A stretch of 38,807 bases of DNA from Paracoccaceae bacterium (GCA_003550665.1 PUKW01000048.1:1-38807); one strand, 5' to 3'. Shown: positions 7,251-17,454, numbered from the stretch's first letter. Notes: generated by a model not told the origin, from the sequence alone. Translations and numbers: made by a program.

Positions 7251-9127
7251 GGGTGTTTCACGTGAAACATGTCGATGTCGTCGTGGTTGGGGGCGGGCAC
7301 GCCGGCGCGGAGGCCGCGCATGCGGCTGGGCGTCTCGGTGCGCGGGTTGCGCTCGTCACACTCAAGCGCGATGCGATCGGGGTGATGTCCTGCAATCCGG
7401 CGATCGGAGGGCTCGGCAAAGGCCATATCGTGCGCGAGATCGACGCGATGGGCGGGATCATGGGCCTCGCTGCCGACGCGGCCGGGATCCAGTACCGCCT
7501 TCTCAATCGCCGGAAGGGCCCCGCCGTTCAGGGACCGCGCGTGCAGGCCGATCGCGCGCTCTATCGCGGCGCCGTCCAGGCCATGATCGCTGCCAATCCG
7601 CAGATCGACCTGGTCGAGGGCGAGGTGGTCGATTTGCGCGTCGATCACGGGCGCGTCTGCGGGGTCGTTCTCTCGGATGGATCGGAAATCGTGGCTTCGG
7701 CCGTGGTTATCACCACCGGAACCTTCTTGCGGGGCTGCGTCCATATTGGAGACCGCAGTTACCCGGCCGGCCGGGTTGGCGAAGCGCCCTCGATCCGCCT
7801 TGCCGACAGGATTACCGATCTCGGCGTCGGATTCGGTCGCCTGAAAACCGGAACACCCCCGCGACTCGACGGGCGCAGCATCGACTGGTCCGTTCTGGAG
7901 GCGCAGCCGGCCGACACCGACCCGGTGATGATGTCGTTTCGCACCACGGTTCCGCAGAATCGTCAGGTCGCCTGCGGAATCGCGCACACGAATGCGCGCA
8001 CTCATGACCTGATCGCGGAGAATCTGCACCGCTCCGCCATGTATGGCGGCCGTATCGCCAGCTCCGGGCCCCGATACTGCCCGTCGATCGAGGACAAGAT
8101 CGTGCGGTTCAGTGACAAGCCGTCACATCAGATCTTCATCGAGCCCGAGGGTCTTGATGACGACACGGTGTATCCGAACGGAATCTCGACATCGCTACCC
8201 GAGGACATTCAGGACGCCTTCGTCAGGAGCATCCGCGGCCTCGAATCCGTGCGTATTCGCCAGCCGGGCTACGCGATCGAGTATGACTATGTCGATCCGC
8301 GTGCGTTGCGGGGGTCGCTCGAGATGAGGGATCTGGATGGGTTGTTCCTGGCCGGACAGATAAACGGAACGACCGGATACGAGGAAGCGGCCGGGCAGGG
8401 ACTTCTTGCGGGGATCAACGCGGCGCACAGTGCAACGGGCCGTGGGTCGCTCATGCTGACGCGCGCGCAGGCATATATCGGTGTGATGATCGACGATCTC
8501 ACGACCCGGGGCGTTGCCGAGCCGTATCGCATGTTCACCTCGCGCGCGGAATTCAGGCTGACGCTTCGTGCCGATAACGCCGATGAACGTTTGACCGGGC
8601 TTGCCAATGACATCGGGCTGATCGATGCGGATCACCGGGCCGCGTTCGAGGCGAAAGCGACCGCGCTCGAGCAGGCGCGGGTGCTGCTTGGATCGCTCGA
8701 ATGGACGCCCGATGAGCTGCAACGGCTGGGATTGCGGATCAACCGGGATGGCGTGCGGCGCTCCGGGCTCGATCTGCTGGCGTTTCCGGGCGTCAATTTC
8801 GACACGCTGGCAGGCTTCTCTCCACGCGTGGCGGCGATTGCCCCGCAAATTGGCGCCCAGATCGAGCGTGAGGCGCAATATCGTCATTACATGAAGCGTC
8901 AGGACGCGGATGCGCGCGCCTTGCAGCGCGACGCCGCCTTCGTGCTTCCCGGGGATCTCGATTATGACCGCTTCGGGAGTATCCCCACGGAATTGCGGGA
9001 AAAACTTCGGGCGGCGCGTCCGGAGACAATCGACCAGGCGTCGCGGATTGATGGGATGACACCGGCGGCCCTGACCCTGCTGCTCGGGCATGCGCGCCGG
9101 GCGCAGTCCCGCGAGGCCGCCGAATGA
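7247..9127 (+). CDS. mnmG: tRNA uridine-5-carboxymethylaminomethyl modification enzyme MnmG (GidA)
   Basis: The FAD- and NADH-dependent partner of MnmE in wobble-uridine modification. It has 626 residues, as expected. The dinucleotide-binding motif [13 protein letters not shown] starts at residue 12, followed by the family signatures [39 protein letters not shown] and [12 protein letters not shown], and the C-terminal tRNA-binding helical region. The start ATG at 7247 overlaps the mnmE stop. Residues 4-8, FHVKH, are encoded by a perfect parS site (7254-7269) and are absent from the conserved family fold, so this N terminus is shaped by a DNA-binding site. Its stop overlaps the rsmG start by 4 bp. 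Confidence 0.97.
   Translation: MRVFHVKHVDVVVVGGGHAGAEAAHAAGRLGARVALVTLKRDAIGVMSCNPAIGGLGKGHIVREIDAMGGIMGLAADAAGIQYRLLNRRKGPAVQGPRVQADRALYRGAVQAMIAANPQIDLVEGEVVDLRVDHGRVCGVVLSDGSEIVASAVVITTGTFLRGCVHIGDRSYPAGRVGEAPSIRLADRITDLGVGFGRLKTGTPPRLDGRSIDWSVLEAQPADTDPVMMSFRTTVPQNRQVACGIAHTNARTHDLIAENLHRSAMYGGRIASSGPRYCPSIEDKIVRFSDKPSHQIFIEPEGLDDDTVYPNGISTSLPEDIQDAFVRSIRGLESVRIRQPGYAIEYDYVDPRALRGSLEMRDLDGLFLAGQINGTTGYEEAAGQGLLAGINAAHSATGRGSLMLTRAQAYIGVMIDDLTTRGVAEPYRMFTSRAEFRLTLRADNADERLTGLANDIGLIDADHRAAFEAKATALEQARVLLGSLEWTPDELQRLGLRINRDGVRRSGLDLLAFPGVNFDTLAGFSPRVAAIAPQIGAQIEREAQYRHYMKRQDADARALQRDAAFVLPGDLDYDRFGSIPTELREKLRAARPETIDQASRIDGMTPAALTLLLGHARRAQSREAAE
7254..7269. promoter_or_regulatory. parS centromere site 1 (perfect 16-bp palindrome)
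   Basis: TGTTTCACGTGAAACA, identical to the bacterial consensus parS bound by ParB (Spo0J). It lies in codons 3-8 of mnmG and is read as part of FHVKH. With the second copy at 9171 and parAB at 9752-11460, it marks the chromosome segregation locus. Confidence 0.95.
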
Positions 9128-9759
9128 CGGGCAGCGGGCCCGGCGGGCATGTCGGTCCGGAGTTGCGCGATGTTTCACGTGAAACACTGGAGCGGCTCGA
9201 ATGTCACGGCGCCCTGCTCACCAAGTGGAACCCGCGCATAAACCTCGTCTCCGCATCGAGCCTTGAGGAGTATTGGTCGCGGCATATCCTTGATTCCATG
9301 CAGCTCTTTTCCCTGCGCCCGGCCGATGCGTACTCCTGGGTCGATATCGGGACGGGCGGTGGATTTCCCGGCCTCGTCGTCGCGATTATCGCCGCGGAGC
9401 AGCAACCACGGATGCGGTTCACTCTTGTGGAATCGGATCACCGAAAGGCCGCGTTCCTCTCCCACGCGATCCGTGAGACCGGCGTCGCCGCGCATGTGAC
9501 CACCGCGCGCGCGGAAGATACGCCGCCGCTCGGCGCGGATGTCATCTCGGCGCGCGCGGTGGCCCCGCTTGACCGGTTGCTCAAACTGGTCGAGCGGCAC
9601 CTTGCGGCGGAGGGGCGCGCGTTGTTGCCCAAAGGCGCGGCTGTCGCGGATGAGCTGCGCTTGGCACTTGAACATTGGCGCTTCGATCTTCACAAGATAC
9701 CGAGCGTGACCAATCCTGGGGCAACGATCCTGTCGATCGGAGATTTGAGCCGTGTCTAA
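9124..9759 (+). CDS. rsmG: 16S rRNA (guanine-N7)-methyltransferase RsmG (GidB)
   Basis: Methylates N7 of G527 (E. coli numbering) of 16S rRNA with S-adenosylmethionine; loss gives low-level streptomycin resistance in several bacteria. The 211-residue protein carries the family features [29 protein letters not shown], the SAM-binding loop [10 protein letters not shown], and [12 protein letters not shown]. The ATG at 9124 overlaps the mnmG stop. Residues 17-21 (VSRET) are encoded by the second parS site, in a different reading frame from the one used in mnmG. The stop at 9757-9759 lies inside the parA start region, an 8-bp overlap. Confidence 0.96.
   Translation: MTGSGPGGHVGPELRDVSRETLERLECHGALLTKWNPRINLVSASSLEEYWSRHILDSMQLFSLRPADAYSWVDIGTGGGFPGLVVAIIAAEQQPRMRFTLVESDHRKAAFLSHAIRETGVAAHVTTARAEDTPPLGADVISARAVAPLDRLLKLVERHLAAEGRALLPKGAAVADELRLALEHWRFDLHKIPSVTNPGATILSIGDLSRV
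9171..9186. promoter_or_regulatory. parS centromere site 2 (perfect 16-bp palindrome)
   Basis: A second exact TGTTTCACGTGAAACA, 1917 bp from the first, inside rsmG where it is translated as VSRET. Both sites are upstream of parAB and within about 5.5 kb of the putative origin. Confidence 0.95.
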
Positions 9760-10579
9760 GCTGAACCTTCGCGCCCGTCCGCAGATCATCGCGATCACCA
9801 ATCAGAAAGGTGGCGTCGGCAAGACAACCACGGCGATAAATCTCGCCGCGGCCCTTGTGGAGCGCGGCGGCAAGGTTCTCGTCGTGGATTCCGATCCGCA
9901 GGGCAACGCGTCGACGGGGCTCGGCATCTTTTCGGGCGCGCGCGGCAGCACGACCTACGACCTGCTGCTGGAGGGGGCGCCGCTGAAGAACGTCATCCAT
10001 GGCACCCGCATCGACGGCCTCGATATCGTGCCCGCCACGACGGATCTTTCCTCCGCCGACTTCCAGCTCGTGACCAACGAATCGCGCAGCTTCCTGCTGC
10101 GCAACGCGGTCAACCGGCACAGCGTCGGCGAACTCGGCTACGATTACGTCCTGATTGACTGCCCCCCATCCTTGAGCCTGTTGACGGTCAATGCGATGAT
10201 CGCCGCGCATTCCGTTCTGATACCGCTGCAGAGCGAGTATTTCGCCCTCGAGGGGCTGTCGCAGCTCATGCTGACGATCCGGGAAATCCGGCAGAGCGCG
10301 AATCGCGCCCTGCGCATCGAGGGCGTTCTGCTGACGATGTATGACAAGCGCAACAACCTTGCTCAGCAGGTGGAACGCGATGCGCGCGAGACGCTCGGGG
10401 AGCTTGTCTTCGAGGTTGTTGTGCCGCGCAATGTCCGCGTCAGCGAGGCGCCGTCGCACGCCTTGTCGGTGCTGCAATACGATCCGACGTCGCGCGGAAG
10501 CCAGGCCTATCGCGCCCTCGCGGCGGATCTGCTCTCGCGTCACGGTGATCCCAAACCGCTCGAGAGGGTGGGCGCATGA
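9752..10579 (+). CDS. parA: Chromosome partitioning ATPase ParA (Soj)
   Basis: A 275-residue ParA/MinD-type ATPase that forms the nucleoid gradient along which ParB-parS complexes move. The deviant Walker A is KGGVGKTT (residues 19-26), with the signature lysine at the start; Walker A' is VDSDPQGNAS and Walker B DCPPSLSLLT. The protein is short at the N terminus and lacks a helix-turn-helix, so it is of the chromosomal Soj type rather than the plasmid type that represses its own operon. The start is GTG at 9752, overlapping the rsmG stop. The stop overlaps the parB start by 4 bp. Confidence 0.97.
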   Translation: MSKLNLRARPQIIAITNQKGGVGKTTTAINLAAALVERGGKVLVVDSDPQGNASTGLGIFSGARGSTTYDLLLEGAPLKNVIHGTRIDGLDIVPATTDLSSADFQLVTNESRSFLLRNAVNRHSVGELGYDYVLIDCPPSLSLLTVNAMIAAHSVLIPLQSEYFALEGLSQLMLTIREIRQSANRALRIEGVLLTMYDKRNNLAQQVERDARETLGELVFEVVVPRNVRVSEAPSHALSVLQYDPTSRGSQAYRALAADLLSRHGDPKPLERVGA

Positions 10580-11460
10580 GCGAGAAGCGCGGTCTGGGAC
10601 GCGGGCTTTCGGCCCTCATGGCGGATGTCCAGCTCGATCCGGGGCCGCCCGCGGCCGGCGAGGTCGAGCGCGCCGACATGCGGCTTCCGATCGAGCGTCT
10701 GGCCCCCAATCCGGACCAGCCACGGCGAAACTTCTCCGACACGGCGCTGGAGGAGCTCACCGAGTCGATCCGCGCCAAGGGCGTGCTGCAGCCGCTGATC
10801 GTGCGGCCGAGCCCGACATCCGAAGGCGATTACGAGATCGTCGCCGGAGAGCGCCGCTGGCGCGCCGCGCAGCGCGCGCAGCTGCATCAGATCCCGGTGC
10901 TTATTCGCGACCTGACCGACACCGAAATGCTCGAAGTCGCGATCATCGAGAATATCCAGCGCGCCGACCTCAACCCCGTCGAGGAGGCGGTCGGGTATCG
11001 CAACCTGCTCGAGCGTTTCGGACACACCCAGGAGCAGCTTGCCGCCGCGCTTGGAAAAAGCCGAAGCCACATTTCCAACCTATTGAGATTGCTTCATCTT
11101 CCTGATGATGTCATCGATCTGCTGCGGGACGGAAAATTGAGCTCAGGGCATGCGCGGGCGCTGATCACCTGCGAAAATCCCGCAGAGGTCGCGCAGCGCG
11201 TGGTTGCGCGCGGACTTTCGGTGCGTGAAACCGAAAAGCTGACCAAGCGATCCGCACCCGGACAGAATCGGACGAAACCGCGGAAAACCGCGGCGAAAGA
11301 CCCCGATACCCGCGCGCTCGAACAGGACCTCTCCGCGCATCTCGGCATGGCCGTCGATATCGCGCATGTTCCCGATACCGGCGCGGGCGTCGTCACGATC
11401 CGCTACACCAGTCTCGAAGATCTCGACAAGCTCTGCCAGGTTCTCTCGACACCGCGCTGA
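10576..11460 (+). CDS. parB: Chromosome partitioning protein ParB, CTP-dependent clamp
   Basis: A 294-residue ParB/Spo0J. It binds parS, hydrolyses CTP, closes as a sliding clamp and spreads to load SMC and engage ParA. In order: a short N-terminal ParA-interacting region (GLGRGLSALMADV), the CTP-binding ParB/Srx domain with GERRWR (91-96) and ENIQR (125-129), a helix-turn-helix around 151-175 (QEQLAAALGKSRSHISNLLR), a basic Lys/Arg-rich linker near 225-250, and a C-terminal dimerisation domain. It is the last gene of the plus-strand run that starts at hemJ or rho. It converges with hemW, leaving 5 bp between the stops. Confidence 0.98.
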   Translation: MSEKRGLGRGLSALMADVQLDPGPPAAGEVERADMRLPIERLAPNPDQPRRNFSDTALEELTESIRAKGVLQPLIVRPSPTSEGDYEIVAGERRWRAAQRAQLHQIPVLIRDLTDTEMLEVAIIENIQRADLNPVEEAVGYRNLLERFGHTQEQLAAALGKSRSHISNLLRLLHLPDDVIDLLRDGKLSSGHARALITCENPAEVAQRVVARGLSVRETEKLTKRSAPGQNRTKPRKTAAKDPDTRALEQDLSAHLGMAVDIAHVPDTGAGVVTIRYTSLEDLDKLCQVLSTPR

Positions 11461-11465
11461 CCTGC

Positions 11466-12638
11466 TCAGTCGGCCAGCAGCGCCGCGATGACCGAGTTGA
11501 GGACACGCCGGCCGATGCGCGTCGCGCGCAAGGACGCGCCGTCGCGATCGAGAACGCCGATCTCGGTCAGCGGGTCGATTCGCGAGTCGGGAAGGGTCTC
11601 GCCGGCAAGCCCTGCGAAGCGCTCGAGGTCGATCCCCTCGCAGATCCGCAGCCCGAGCAGGAGATATTCCACGGCCTGATCAGTTGGCGCAAGCGCCGTG
11701 CGGTCGGTTTCGCCATGTCCGGACAGCTCCACCTGCCGGAGCCATTGTTCGGGCTCGGTCAGGGTCTGCGTTGCGAGGCGCGCGGAGCCGCAGGACAGGC
11801 GTCCATGCGCGCCGGGGCCGATACCGGCGTAGTCACCGTAGCGCCAGTAAACCAGATTATGCCGCGATTCCTGACCCTTGGCAGCATGGGTGGAAATCTC
11901 GTAGGCGGGCAGACCGGCCGCATCACAGAGCTCCTGCGTGAGGTCATAGAACTCGGCGGCGGTATCGGCATCGGGAAGATCGCGCAGGCCGCCGGCCGCC
12001 TCGCGGCGCGCGAAGGCCGTGCCCGGCTCGATGGTGAGCTGATAAAGCGACATGTGGCCCTGCGCCAGCGCCAGCGCGCGGGTCAGCTCGGCGCGCCACT
12101 GCGCCAGCGTTTGCCCCTCGCGGGCATAGATCAGGTCGAACCCGACGCGGTCGAAGGTCTCGTTCGCGATTTCGAGCGCTTGAATGGCCTCCCCTGCGGA
12201 ATGAATCCGGCCCAGCCGACGCAGCGAGTCGTCATCGAGCGCTTGAACCCCGAGCGACACACGATCGACCCCGCTGTCGCGGTATCCGCGAAAGCGCCCG
12301 GCCTCGACGGAGCCCGGATTGGCTTCGAGGGTGATCTCCAGATCGTTCGCGATCGGGAAAGTCGCGCGTACCGCCTCGATGACCCGCCCCACCAGTTCGG
12401 GGCTCATCAGGCTCGGCGTGCCGCCGCCGAAATAGAGCGTGTTGAGAACCCGCGGGCCCAGCTGCGAACCGATCCGGTCGATTTCGCTCAGATAGGCGCG
12501 CTCCCAGCGGCGCTCGTCGATCCGGTCGCTCACATGGGAGTTGAAATCGCAATAGGGGCATTTCGCGGCGCAGAAGGGCCAGTGCAGGTAGAGCCCGAAA
12601 CCGCCTGCGCGCCAGTCGTCATGTACCGGTTGCGTCAT
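11466..12638 (-). CDS. hemW: Haem chaperone HemW (radical SAM, HemN-like)
   Basis: A 390-residue radical SAM protein. The iron-sulfur motif CxxxCxxC is at residues 23, 27 and 30 (PFCAAKCPYC), followed by LNTLYFGGGTPSL. It lacks an extra N-terminal region typical of the coproporphyrinogen dehydrogenase HemN, and the FAALAG-type C terminus with a winged-helix domain matches HemW. HemW binds haem and is thought to deliver it to target enzymes; it is not a coproporphyrinogen oxidase, although often annotated as one. It is the last gene of rph-rdgB-hemW, overlapping rdgB by 20 bp. Confidence 0.93.
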   Translation of the reverse strand: MTQPVHDDWRAGGFGLYLHWPFCAAKCPYCDFNSHVSDRIDERRWERAYLSEIDRIGSQLGPRVLNTLYFGGGTPSLMSPELVGRVIEAVRATFPIANDLEITLEANPGSVEAGRFRGYRDSGVDRVSLGVQALDDDSLRRLGRIHSAGEAIQALEIANETFDRVGFDLIYAREGQTLAQWRAELTRALALAQGHMSLYQLTIEPGTAFARREAAGGLRDLPDADTAAEFYDLTQELCDAAGLPAYEISTHAAKGQESRHNLVYWRYGDYAGIGPGAHGRLSCGSARLATQTLTEPEQWLRQVELSGHGETDRTALAPTDQAVEYLLLGLRICEGIDLERFAGLAGETLPDSRIDPLTEIGVLDRDGASLRATRIGRRVLNSVIAALLAD

Positions 12639-13248
12639 CCGCGAAACACTTTTCGATCAACTGGTTGAATGCGTCGGCGCGGTGGCTGAGGCGGTTCTTC
12701 GCCCATCGGTCCATCTCGGCGAAGGTGCGATCGTGGCCATCGGGCAGGAAGATCGGATCGTAGCCATGCCCGTGCTCGCCGCGCATCGGCCAGACGATGC
12801 GCCCCGGCGCGGTGCCGAGCACGACCGTCTCCGCGCCATCGGGCCACACCAGCGCGAGCGCACAGCAGAACCGCGCGCGCCACGGCTCTTCGGCCCCTGC
12901 GACAATCAGCGCATCATGCACGCGCCGCATCGCCATGCCGAAATCGCGCCCCGCGCCCGTCTCCGCCCAATCCGCCGTATTCACCCCCGGCGCGCCGTCG
13001 AGCGCCGCCACCTCGAGGCCGCTATCGTCCGACAGCGCGGCGAGCCCCGTCGCCTGCGCCGCCGCGCGCGCCTTGAGCCGGGCATTGCCCTCGAAATCGG
13101 GTTCGGTCTCCTCCGGAACCGCGAGGCCGTGCGCCTGCGCGCCGGTCACGGCGACGCCGTAAGGGGCGAGCAGATCGGCGATTTCCTCGAGCTTGCCGGC
13201 GTTATGCGTGGCGACGAGCAGCCGATCCTCGCGAAACCGCCGGGTCAC
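12619..13248 (-). CDS. rdgB: dITP/XTP pyrophosphatase RdgB (Ham1 family)
   Basis: Removes deaminated purine nucleotides (dITP, XTP) from the pool. The 209-residue protein has THNAGK at 14-19 (triphosphate binding), the metal-site SDDSGLEV at 73-80, GVNTADWAE, and the C-terminal [18 protein letters not shown] and FSHRADA-like segment (here LSHRADA). The start is GTG at 13248, overlapping the rph stop by 4 bp; the open frame extends far upstream but that part is rph read out of frame. Order rph-rdgB-hemW next to divergent hrcA-grpE is common in alphaproteobacteria. Confidence 0.96.
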   Translation of the reverse strand: MTRRFREDRLLVATHNAGKLEEIADLLAPYGVAVTGAQAHGLAVPEETEPDFEGNARLKARAAAQATGLAALSDDSGLEVAALDGAPGVNTADWAETGAGRDFGMAMRRVHDALIVAGAEEPWRARFCCALALVWPDGAETVVLGTAPGRIVWPMRGEHGHGYDPIFLPDGHDRTFAEMDRWAKNRLSHRADAFNQLIEKCFADDATGT

Positions 13249-13955
13249 AGCGCCGCTTTCTGGGCCTGCATCAGGGTCTGCGTCGCCGCCTCGGCGCCGT
13301 CGAGCAGCGCCTCCATCTGCCCGCGCGAAAAGCTCGCCCCCTCGGCCGACATCTGTACCTCGATCAGCTTGCCGGCCCCGGTCAGCACGAAATTGCCGTC
13401 CGCCCCCGCCTCGCTGTCTTCGGCGTAATCGAGATCGATCACCGGCTGCCCGGCATAGATCCCGCAGCTCACCGCCGCGACATGGTCGATGATCGGGTCG
13501 GTGGCGATATCGCCGGCCTTGAGCAGCTTGTTCACCGCAAGCCGCAGCGCCACCCAGCCCCCCGTGATCGCCGCGCAACGGGTGCCGCCATCGGCGTTGA
13601 GCACATCGCAGTCGATGGTGATCTGGCGCTCGCCGAGTGCCGAGCGGTCGATCCCGGCGCGCAGCGACCGCCCGATCAGCCGCTGGATCTCGACGGTGCG
13701 CCCGGTCTGCTTGCCCGAGGCGGCCTCGCGGCGGTTGCGCGTCGTCGTCGCGCGAGGCAGCATGCCGTATTCCGCCGTTACCCAGCCGAGCCCGGTGTTG
13801 CGCAGGAATGGCGGCGTGCGATCCTCGATCGAGGCCGAGCACAGGACCTCGGTGTCGCCCATGCGGATCACGCAGGAGCCCTCGGCGTGGCGCATGGCGC
13901 CGGTTTCGATTGAAATCGGGCGTAAATCGCCTAGGTTTCGACCCGAGGGGCGCAT
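13245..13955 (-). CDS. rph: Ribonuclease PH
   Basis: A phosphorolytic 3'-5' exoribonuclease that trims tRNA 3' ends. The 236-residue protein starts MRPSGRN and shows the family's [34 protein letters not shown] (phosphate site), the arginine-rich [33 protein letters not shown] and [16 protein letters not shown]. The start at 13955 is preceded by AGGAAA, reading from 13966 to 13961 on the minus strand; an upstream in-frame ATG would add 29 residues outside the family. It is the first gene of a minus-strand operon and is divergent from hrcA with an 86-bp shared promoter region in which I see no CIRCE element. Confidence 0.97.
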   Translation of the reverse strand: MRPSGRNLGDLRPISIETGAMRHAEGSCVIRMGDTEVLCSASIEDRTPPFLRNTGLGWVTAEYGMLPRATTTRNRREAASGKQTGRTVEIQRLIGRSLRAGIDRSALGERQITIDCDVLNADGGTRCAAITGGWVALRLAVNKLLKAGDIATDPIIDHVAAVSCGIYAGQPVIDLDYAEDSEAGADGNFVLTGAGKLIEVQMSAEGASFSRGQMEALLDGAEAATQTLMQAQKAAL

Positions 13956-14041
13956 CGCGTTTCCTTTCCGTGATTTCCCGCCAGATACTGTCGGCGCGGG
14001 GCGCGATGCAACCCCGATCGGCTGAATGAGAAGGGGGCGCA

Positions 14042-15142
14042 ATGGCCCGGAGGCAGGATCACGGCACGGAGCAGGGCGCGGGGGCGAGTCTTCTGGGCGA
14101 GCTCAACGATCGCTCGCGCGAAGTGTTCCGCCGCGTGGTCGAGAACTACCTCGAATCGGGCGATCCGGTCGGGTCGCGTTCGCTGACCCGCGAGATGAAC
14201 GAAAAGGTCTCCGCGGCAACGATCCGAAATGTCATGCAGGATCTTGAATATCTTGGCCTGCTCGACAGCCCGCATATCTCGTCAGGCCGGGTGCCGACCA
14301 ATCTGGGCCTGCGGCTCTTCGTGGACGGGCTGCTCGATGTCTCCCCGGTCAATGCGGTGGATCGCGAGGCGCTCGATGCGACGATGGGCAGCAATGAGCG
14401 CGACGTCTCGGCCCTGCTCGACCAGGTCGGCTCGGCGCTTTCGGGGATCACGCATGGCGCCAGCCTCGTGCTCGCGCCCAAGCACGAAGCCCCGATCGAG
14501 CATATCGAATTCGTCAGCCTCGCCCCCGCCCGCGCGCTCGTGGTGCTGGTCTTCGCCGACGGCCATGTCGAGAACCGCGTCTTCGAGCCGCCGCCGGGCC
14601 AGACCCCGTCGGCGATGCGCGAGGCGGCCAACTTCCTCAACGCAATGGCGGCCGGACTGACGCTGACCGAGCTGCGCAACCGCATCAAGGGCGAGATCAG
14701 CCGCCGCCGCCAGGAGATCGATGCGCTCGCGCATCAACTCGTCGAGCGCGGCCTCGCAGTGTGGGAAAACGAGGGCGAGCCACATGAGCGGCTCATCGTG
14801 CGCGGCCGGGCGAACCTGCTCGAGGAGGCCGGCGAGCCCGACGAACTCGAGCGCATCCGCCGCCTGTTCGATGATCTCGAACGCAAGCGCGACATCACCG
14901 AGTTTCTCGAACTCACCGAGACGGGCGAGGGGGTGAGGATCTTCATCGGCTCCGAGAACAAGCTTTTTTCACTGACGGGTTCCTCTCTGGTGGTCTCTCC
15001 ATATATGAACGCGGATCGCAGGATCGTCGGTGCGGTCGGCGTGATCGGGCCCACCCGGCTCAATTACGGCCGCATCGTGCCGATCGTGGATTACACGGCG
15101 CAACTGGTCGGGCGGATGCTCTCCGACCGGGGCAAGGGGTAG
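14042..15142 (+). CDS. hrcA: Heat-inducible transcription repressor HrcA
   Basis: A 366-residue repressor of chaperone genes that acts at CIRCE inverted repeats, usually upstream of groESL. The N-terminal winged helix starts [20 protein letters not shown] and includes [20 protein letters not shown] and the family motif SGRVPT (about residues 81-86), where the DNA contacts lie. The C-terminal part has [25 protein letters not shown] and [19 protein letters not shown]. It is followed 2 bp later by grpE. The usual CIRCE sequence is not present in its own upstream region, so autoregulation through CIRCE is not supported here. Confidence 0.97.
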   Translation: MARRQDHGTEQGAGASLLGELNDRSREVFRRVVENYLESGDPVGSRSLTREMNEKVSAATIRNVMQDLEYLGLLDSPHISSGRVPTNLGLRLFVDGLLDVSPVNAVDREALDATMGSNERDVSALLDQVGSALSGITHGASLVLAPKHEAPIEHIEFVSLAPARALVVLVFADGHVENRVFEPPPGQTPSAMREAANFLNAMAAGLTLTELRNRIKGEISRRRQEIDALAHQLVERGLAVWENEGEPHERLIVRGRANLLEEAGEPDELERIRRLFDDLERKRDITEFLELTETGEGVRIFIGSENKLFSLTGSSLVVSPYMNADRRIVGAVGVIGPTRLNYGRIVPIVDYTAQLVGRMLSDRGKG

Positions 15143-15144
15143 AG

Positions 15145-15726
15145 ATGACAGACGCGAAGAAACAACACATCGACGAGACGAGCGCGATGGCGCACGGCGA
15201 GGACGCGCCCGAGGACGCGCCCGTCGCCGCCGCGACCGATCCCGAGATCGCCGCCGAGCTGGCTGCGCTGCGCAGAGAGCGCGATGAGATGCAGGACCGG
15301 CTGATGCGCGCGCTCGCCGATGCCGAGAATGCGCGCAAGCGCGCCGACAAGGACCGCCGCGACGCCGAGACCTATGGCGGCTCGCGCTTCGTGCGCGACA
15401 TCCTGCCCGTTTACGACAGCCTGCAACGCGCCCTCGCGGCCGCGAAGGGCGCCAGCCCGGACGGTGGAAGCGATGCGCCGGTGATCGAGGGGATCGAGCT
15501 GACGCTGCGCGAGCTCGTCAAGATCCTCGAGCGCCACGGCGTCAGCCGTATCGCGCCCGAGGCGGGCGCGCCCTTCGATCCGCAGCATCACGAGGCGATG
15601 TTCGAGGCCCCGGTTCCCGACATCCCCGCGGGCAACGTCATCCAGGTCATGGCCGAGGGCTTCATCCTGCATGACCGGCTGCTGCGCCCGGCGCAGGTCG
15701 GTGTCTCCTCGACCCCGCCGAGCTGA
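15145..15726 (+). CDS. grpE: GrpE, nucleotide exchange factor for DnaK
   Basis: A 193-residue GrpE. The acidic Ala-rich N terminus (about 1-45) is followed by a long helix (LRRERDEMQDRLMRALADAENARKR region) that forms the dimer stalk, then VRDILPVYDSLQRAL and the C-terminal beta domain that opens the DnaK nucleotide site, with APFDPQHHEAMF and GFILHDRLLRPAQVGVS. It releases ADP from DnaK. Only 2 bp separate it from hrcA, so they are almost certainly one transcript; dnaK and dnaJ are not in this window. Confidence 0.97.
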   Translation: MTDAKKQHIDETSAMAHGEDAPEDAPVAAATDPEIAAELAALRRERDEMQDRLMRALADAENARKRADKDRRDAETYGGSRFVRDILPVYDSLQRALAAAKGASPDGGSDAPVIEGIELTLRELVKILERHGVSRIAPEAGAPFDPQHHEAMFEAPVPDIPAGNVIQVMAEGFILHDRLLRPAQVGVSSTPPS

Positions 15727-15762
15727 CGCGGTGCGCCCTCGCCCCCGGCTGGCGGGTGCGCC

Positions 15763-17454
15763 ATGGCGCTGACCCGGCGCACGCTCTGGCTGTTGCGCCC
15801 GGGCTATCGCTTCGTGCGGTCGCTTTCGCCGGTGGGGCTGGCGCTGGGGACGCTGCTCTTCGCGGCCTCGCTCACGCCGAGCCTGATCCCGCGCGGGCTC
15901 GTGGTGCAAGGGGTGTTGTCGGGCCTGTCGCTCGCGGCCGGGTATGGCATCGGCTTCGGGCTGCGCTGGCTTTGGGATTATCTCGGCCTCGCGCGGCCGC
16001 CGCAGACACGCTGGGCGCTCATTGCCAAGCTCGCGGTCGCCCTGATCTGTGTAGGGATCGCCGCGATCGCGCTGTGGCAGGCCTCCGAGGCGCAGAACTC
16101 CATCCGCCACCTGATGGAGATGGAGCCCGTCGATACCGCGCGCCCCTTCAGCGTCGCGGCGATCGCCGTGGGGGTGTTCTTCGCGCTGATGCTGCTGGCG
16201 CGGCTCTTTGCGATGCTGACCCGGTTCGTGGCGCGGCGTCTGCATCATCGCGTGCCGCGGCGCATCGCGAATCTCTCCGCGATCACCCTGGTCGCCGCGC
16301 TGTTCTGGGCGGTGGGCAACGGCGTTCTGCTGGAGGCGGGGTTCCGGGCCGCCGATTCGACCTATCGCCAGCTCGACCGGCTCCTGCCCGACGACATGCC
16401 CGCCCCCGAGGATCCGCTCAAGAGCGGCAGCGCCGAATCGCTGCTCGCCTGGGAGGATCTCGGCCGCACCGGCCGCGAGATGGTCGCCGAGGGCCCGAGC
16501 GCGCAGGACATCGCCGATTTCACCGGTGACGAGGACGCCGAGGAACCGCTGCGCGTCTATGTCGGGCTCAATTCGGCGGAGACGACCGAGGAGCGGGCCG
16601 CGCTCGCGCTCGCCGAGCTGGAGCGCATCGGCGCGTTCGAGCGCTCGGTGCTGCTCATCAACATTCCGACGGGGACGGGCTGGGTGGATCCCAAGGCGCA
16701 GATGCCCGTCGAGTATCTGCATCGCGGCGATATCGCCACGGTCTCGATGCAGTATTCCTATCTCGCGAGCTGGCTCACGCTGCTGGTCGATCCCGATTAC
16801 GGCGCCGAATCGGCGCGCGCGCTGTTCGACGCCGTCTATGAGCGCTGGCGCCAGACGCCGCCGGACGACCGCCCCGAGCTCTACCTGCACGGGCTCAGCC
16901 TCGGTGCGATGAACTCGGATCTGTCGGCCGATCTGTTCCAGGTGATCCGCGATCCCTTCGATGGTGCCTTCTGGGCCGGGCCGCCTTTCACGGCGCGAAG
17001 CTGGTCGCAGCTCACCGAACGGCGCGCATCGGACTCGCCGGCCTGGCTGCCGCGCTTTCGCGACGGGGCGGTGGTGCGATTTACCGCGCAGGAGAACCAT
17101 CTCGGGGACTTCGAGTCCGAATGGGGCCCGCCGCGCATCGCCTTCCTGCAATACGCCTCCGACCCGATCACCTTCTTCGAGCCGCAGAGCCTCTATCGCC
17201 CGCCGGGCTGGATGGCCGATGAGCGCGGCCCCGATGTCTCGCCGCGCTTCGAGTGGTATCCGGTGGTCACCTTCCTGCAACTCACCCTCGACATGATGAC
17301 GGCCACGAGCACGCCGATGGGCTACGGCCATGTCTTCGCCCCGGCGCATTACATCGATGGCTGGGTCGGGGTGACCGAGCCGGAGGGCTGGAGCGACGGT
17401 GACATCGACCGGCTCAAGGCGAAGCTGACCGACCGCTTCGCCGATCAGGACTGA
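15763..17454 (+). CDS. Membrane-anchored alpha/beta hydrolase (Abhydrolase_9 type), unknown substrate
   Basis: A 563-residue protein whose first ~195 residues hold about four or five hydrophobic helices, beginning after [20 protein letters not shown] and including the family-typical LTPSLIPRG. The remainder is a cytosolic or periplasmic alpha/beta-hydrolase domain. [20 protein letters not shown] starts the domain and HGLSLGA (residues 376-382) holds the nucleophile-elbow Ser379. Other conserved segments are [36 protein letters not shown] and the C-terminal [13 protein letters not shown] with a candidate catalytic His. Architecture and motifs match the Pfam Abhydrolase_9 N-terminal and catalytic domains as I know them; no member's substrate is firmly known to me. 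It lies 36 bp after grpE and overlaps mutS tail to tail by 10 bp. Confidence 0.8.
   Translation: MALTRRTLWLLRPGYRFVRSLSPVGLALGTLLFAASLTPSLIPRGLVVQGVLSGLSLAAGYGIGFGLRWLWDYLGLARPPQTRWALIAKLAVALICVGIAAIALWQASEAQNSIRHLMEMEPVDTARPFSVAAIAVGVFFALMLLARLFAMLTRFVARRLHHRVPRRIANLSAITLVAALFWAVGNGVLLEAGFRAADSTYRQLDRLLPDDMPAPEDPLKSGSAESLLAWEDLGRTGREMVAEGPSAQDIADFTGDEDAEEPLRVYVGLNSAETTEERAALALAELERIGAFERSVLLINIPTGTGWVDPKAQMPVEYLHRGDIATVSMQYSYLASWLTLLVDPDYGAESARALFDAVYERWRQTPPDDRPELYLHGLSLGAMNSDLSADLFQVIRDPFDGAFWAGPPFTARSWSQLTERRASDSPAWLPRFRDGAVVRFTAQENHLGDFESEWGPPRIAFLQYASDPITFFEPQSLYRPPGWMADERGPDVSPRFEWYPVVTFLQLTLDMMTATSTPMGYGHVFAPAHYIDGWVGVTEPEGWSDGDIDRLKAKLTDRFADQD

Noticed and set aside
6299-8029. Long open frame on the minus strand (576 codons) opposite mnmE and mnmG
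   Set aside because: Antisense of two well-supported genes; Arg/Ser-rich composition is the usual shadow of GC-rich coding sequence.
11455-11490. Possible bidirectional terminator between parB and hemW
   Set aside because: A loose CTGCT/AGCAG inverted repeat is present but the stem is short, there is no T-run, and it lies partly in coding sequence.
13956-14041. CIRCE operator expected near hrcA
   Set aside because: I looked for TTAGCACTC-N9-GAGTGCTAA or a clear variant in the divergent region and found none.
15091-17349. Long minus-strand open frame (752 codons) opposite grpE and the hydrolase
   Set aside because: Arg/Gly-rich shadow with no recognisable domain, opposite well-supported genes.
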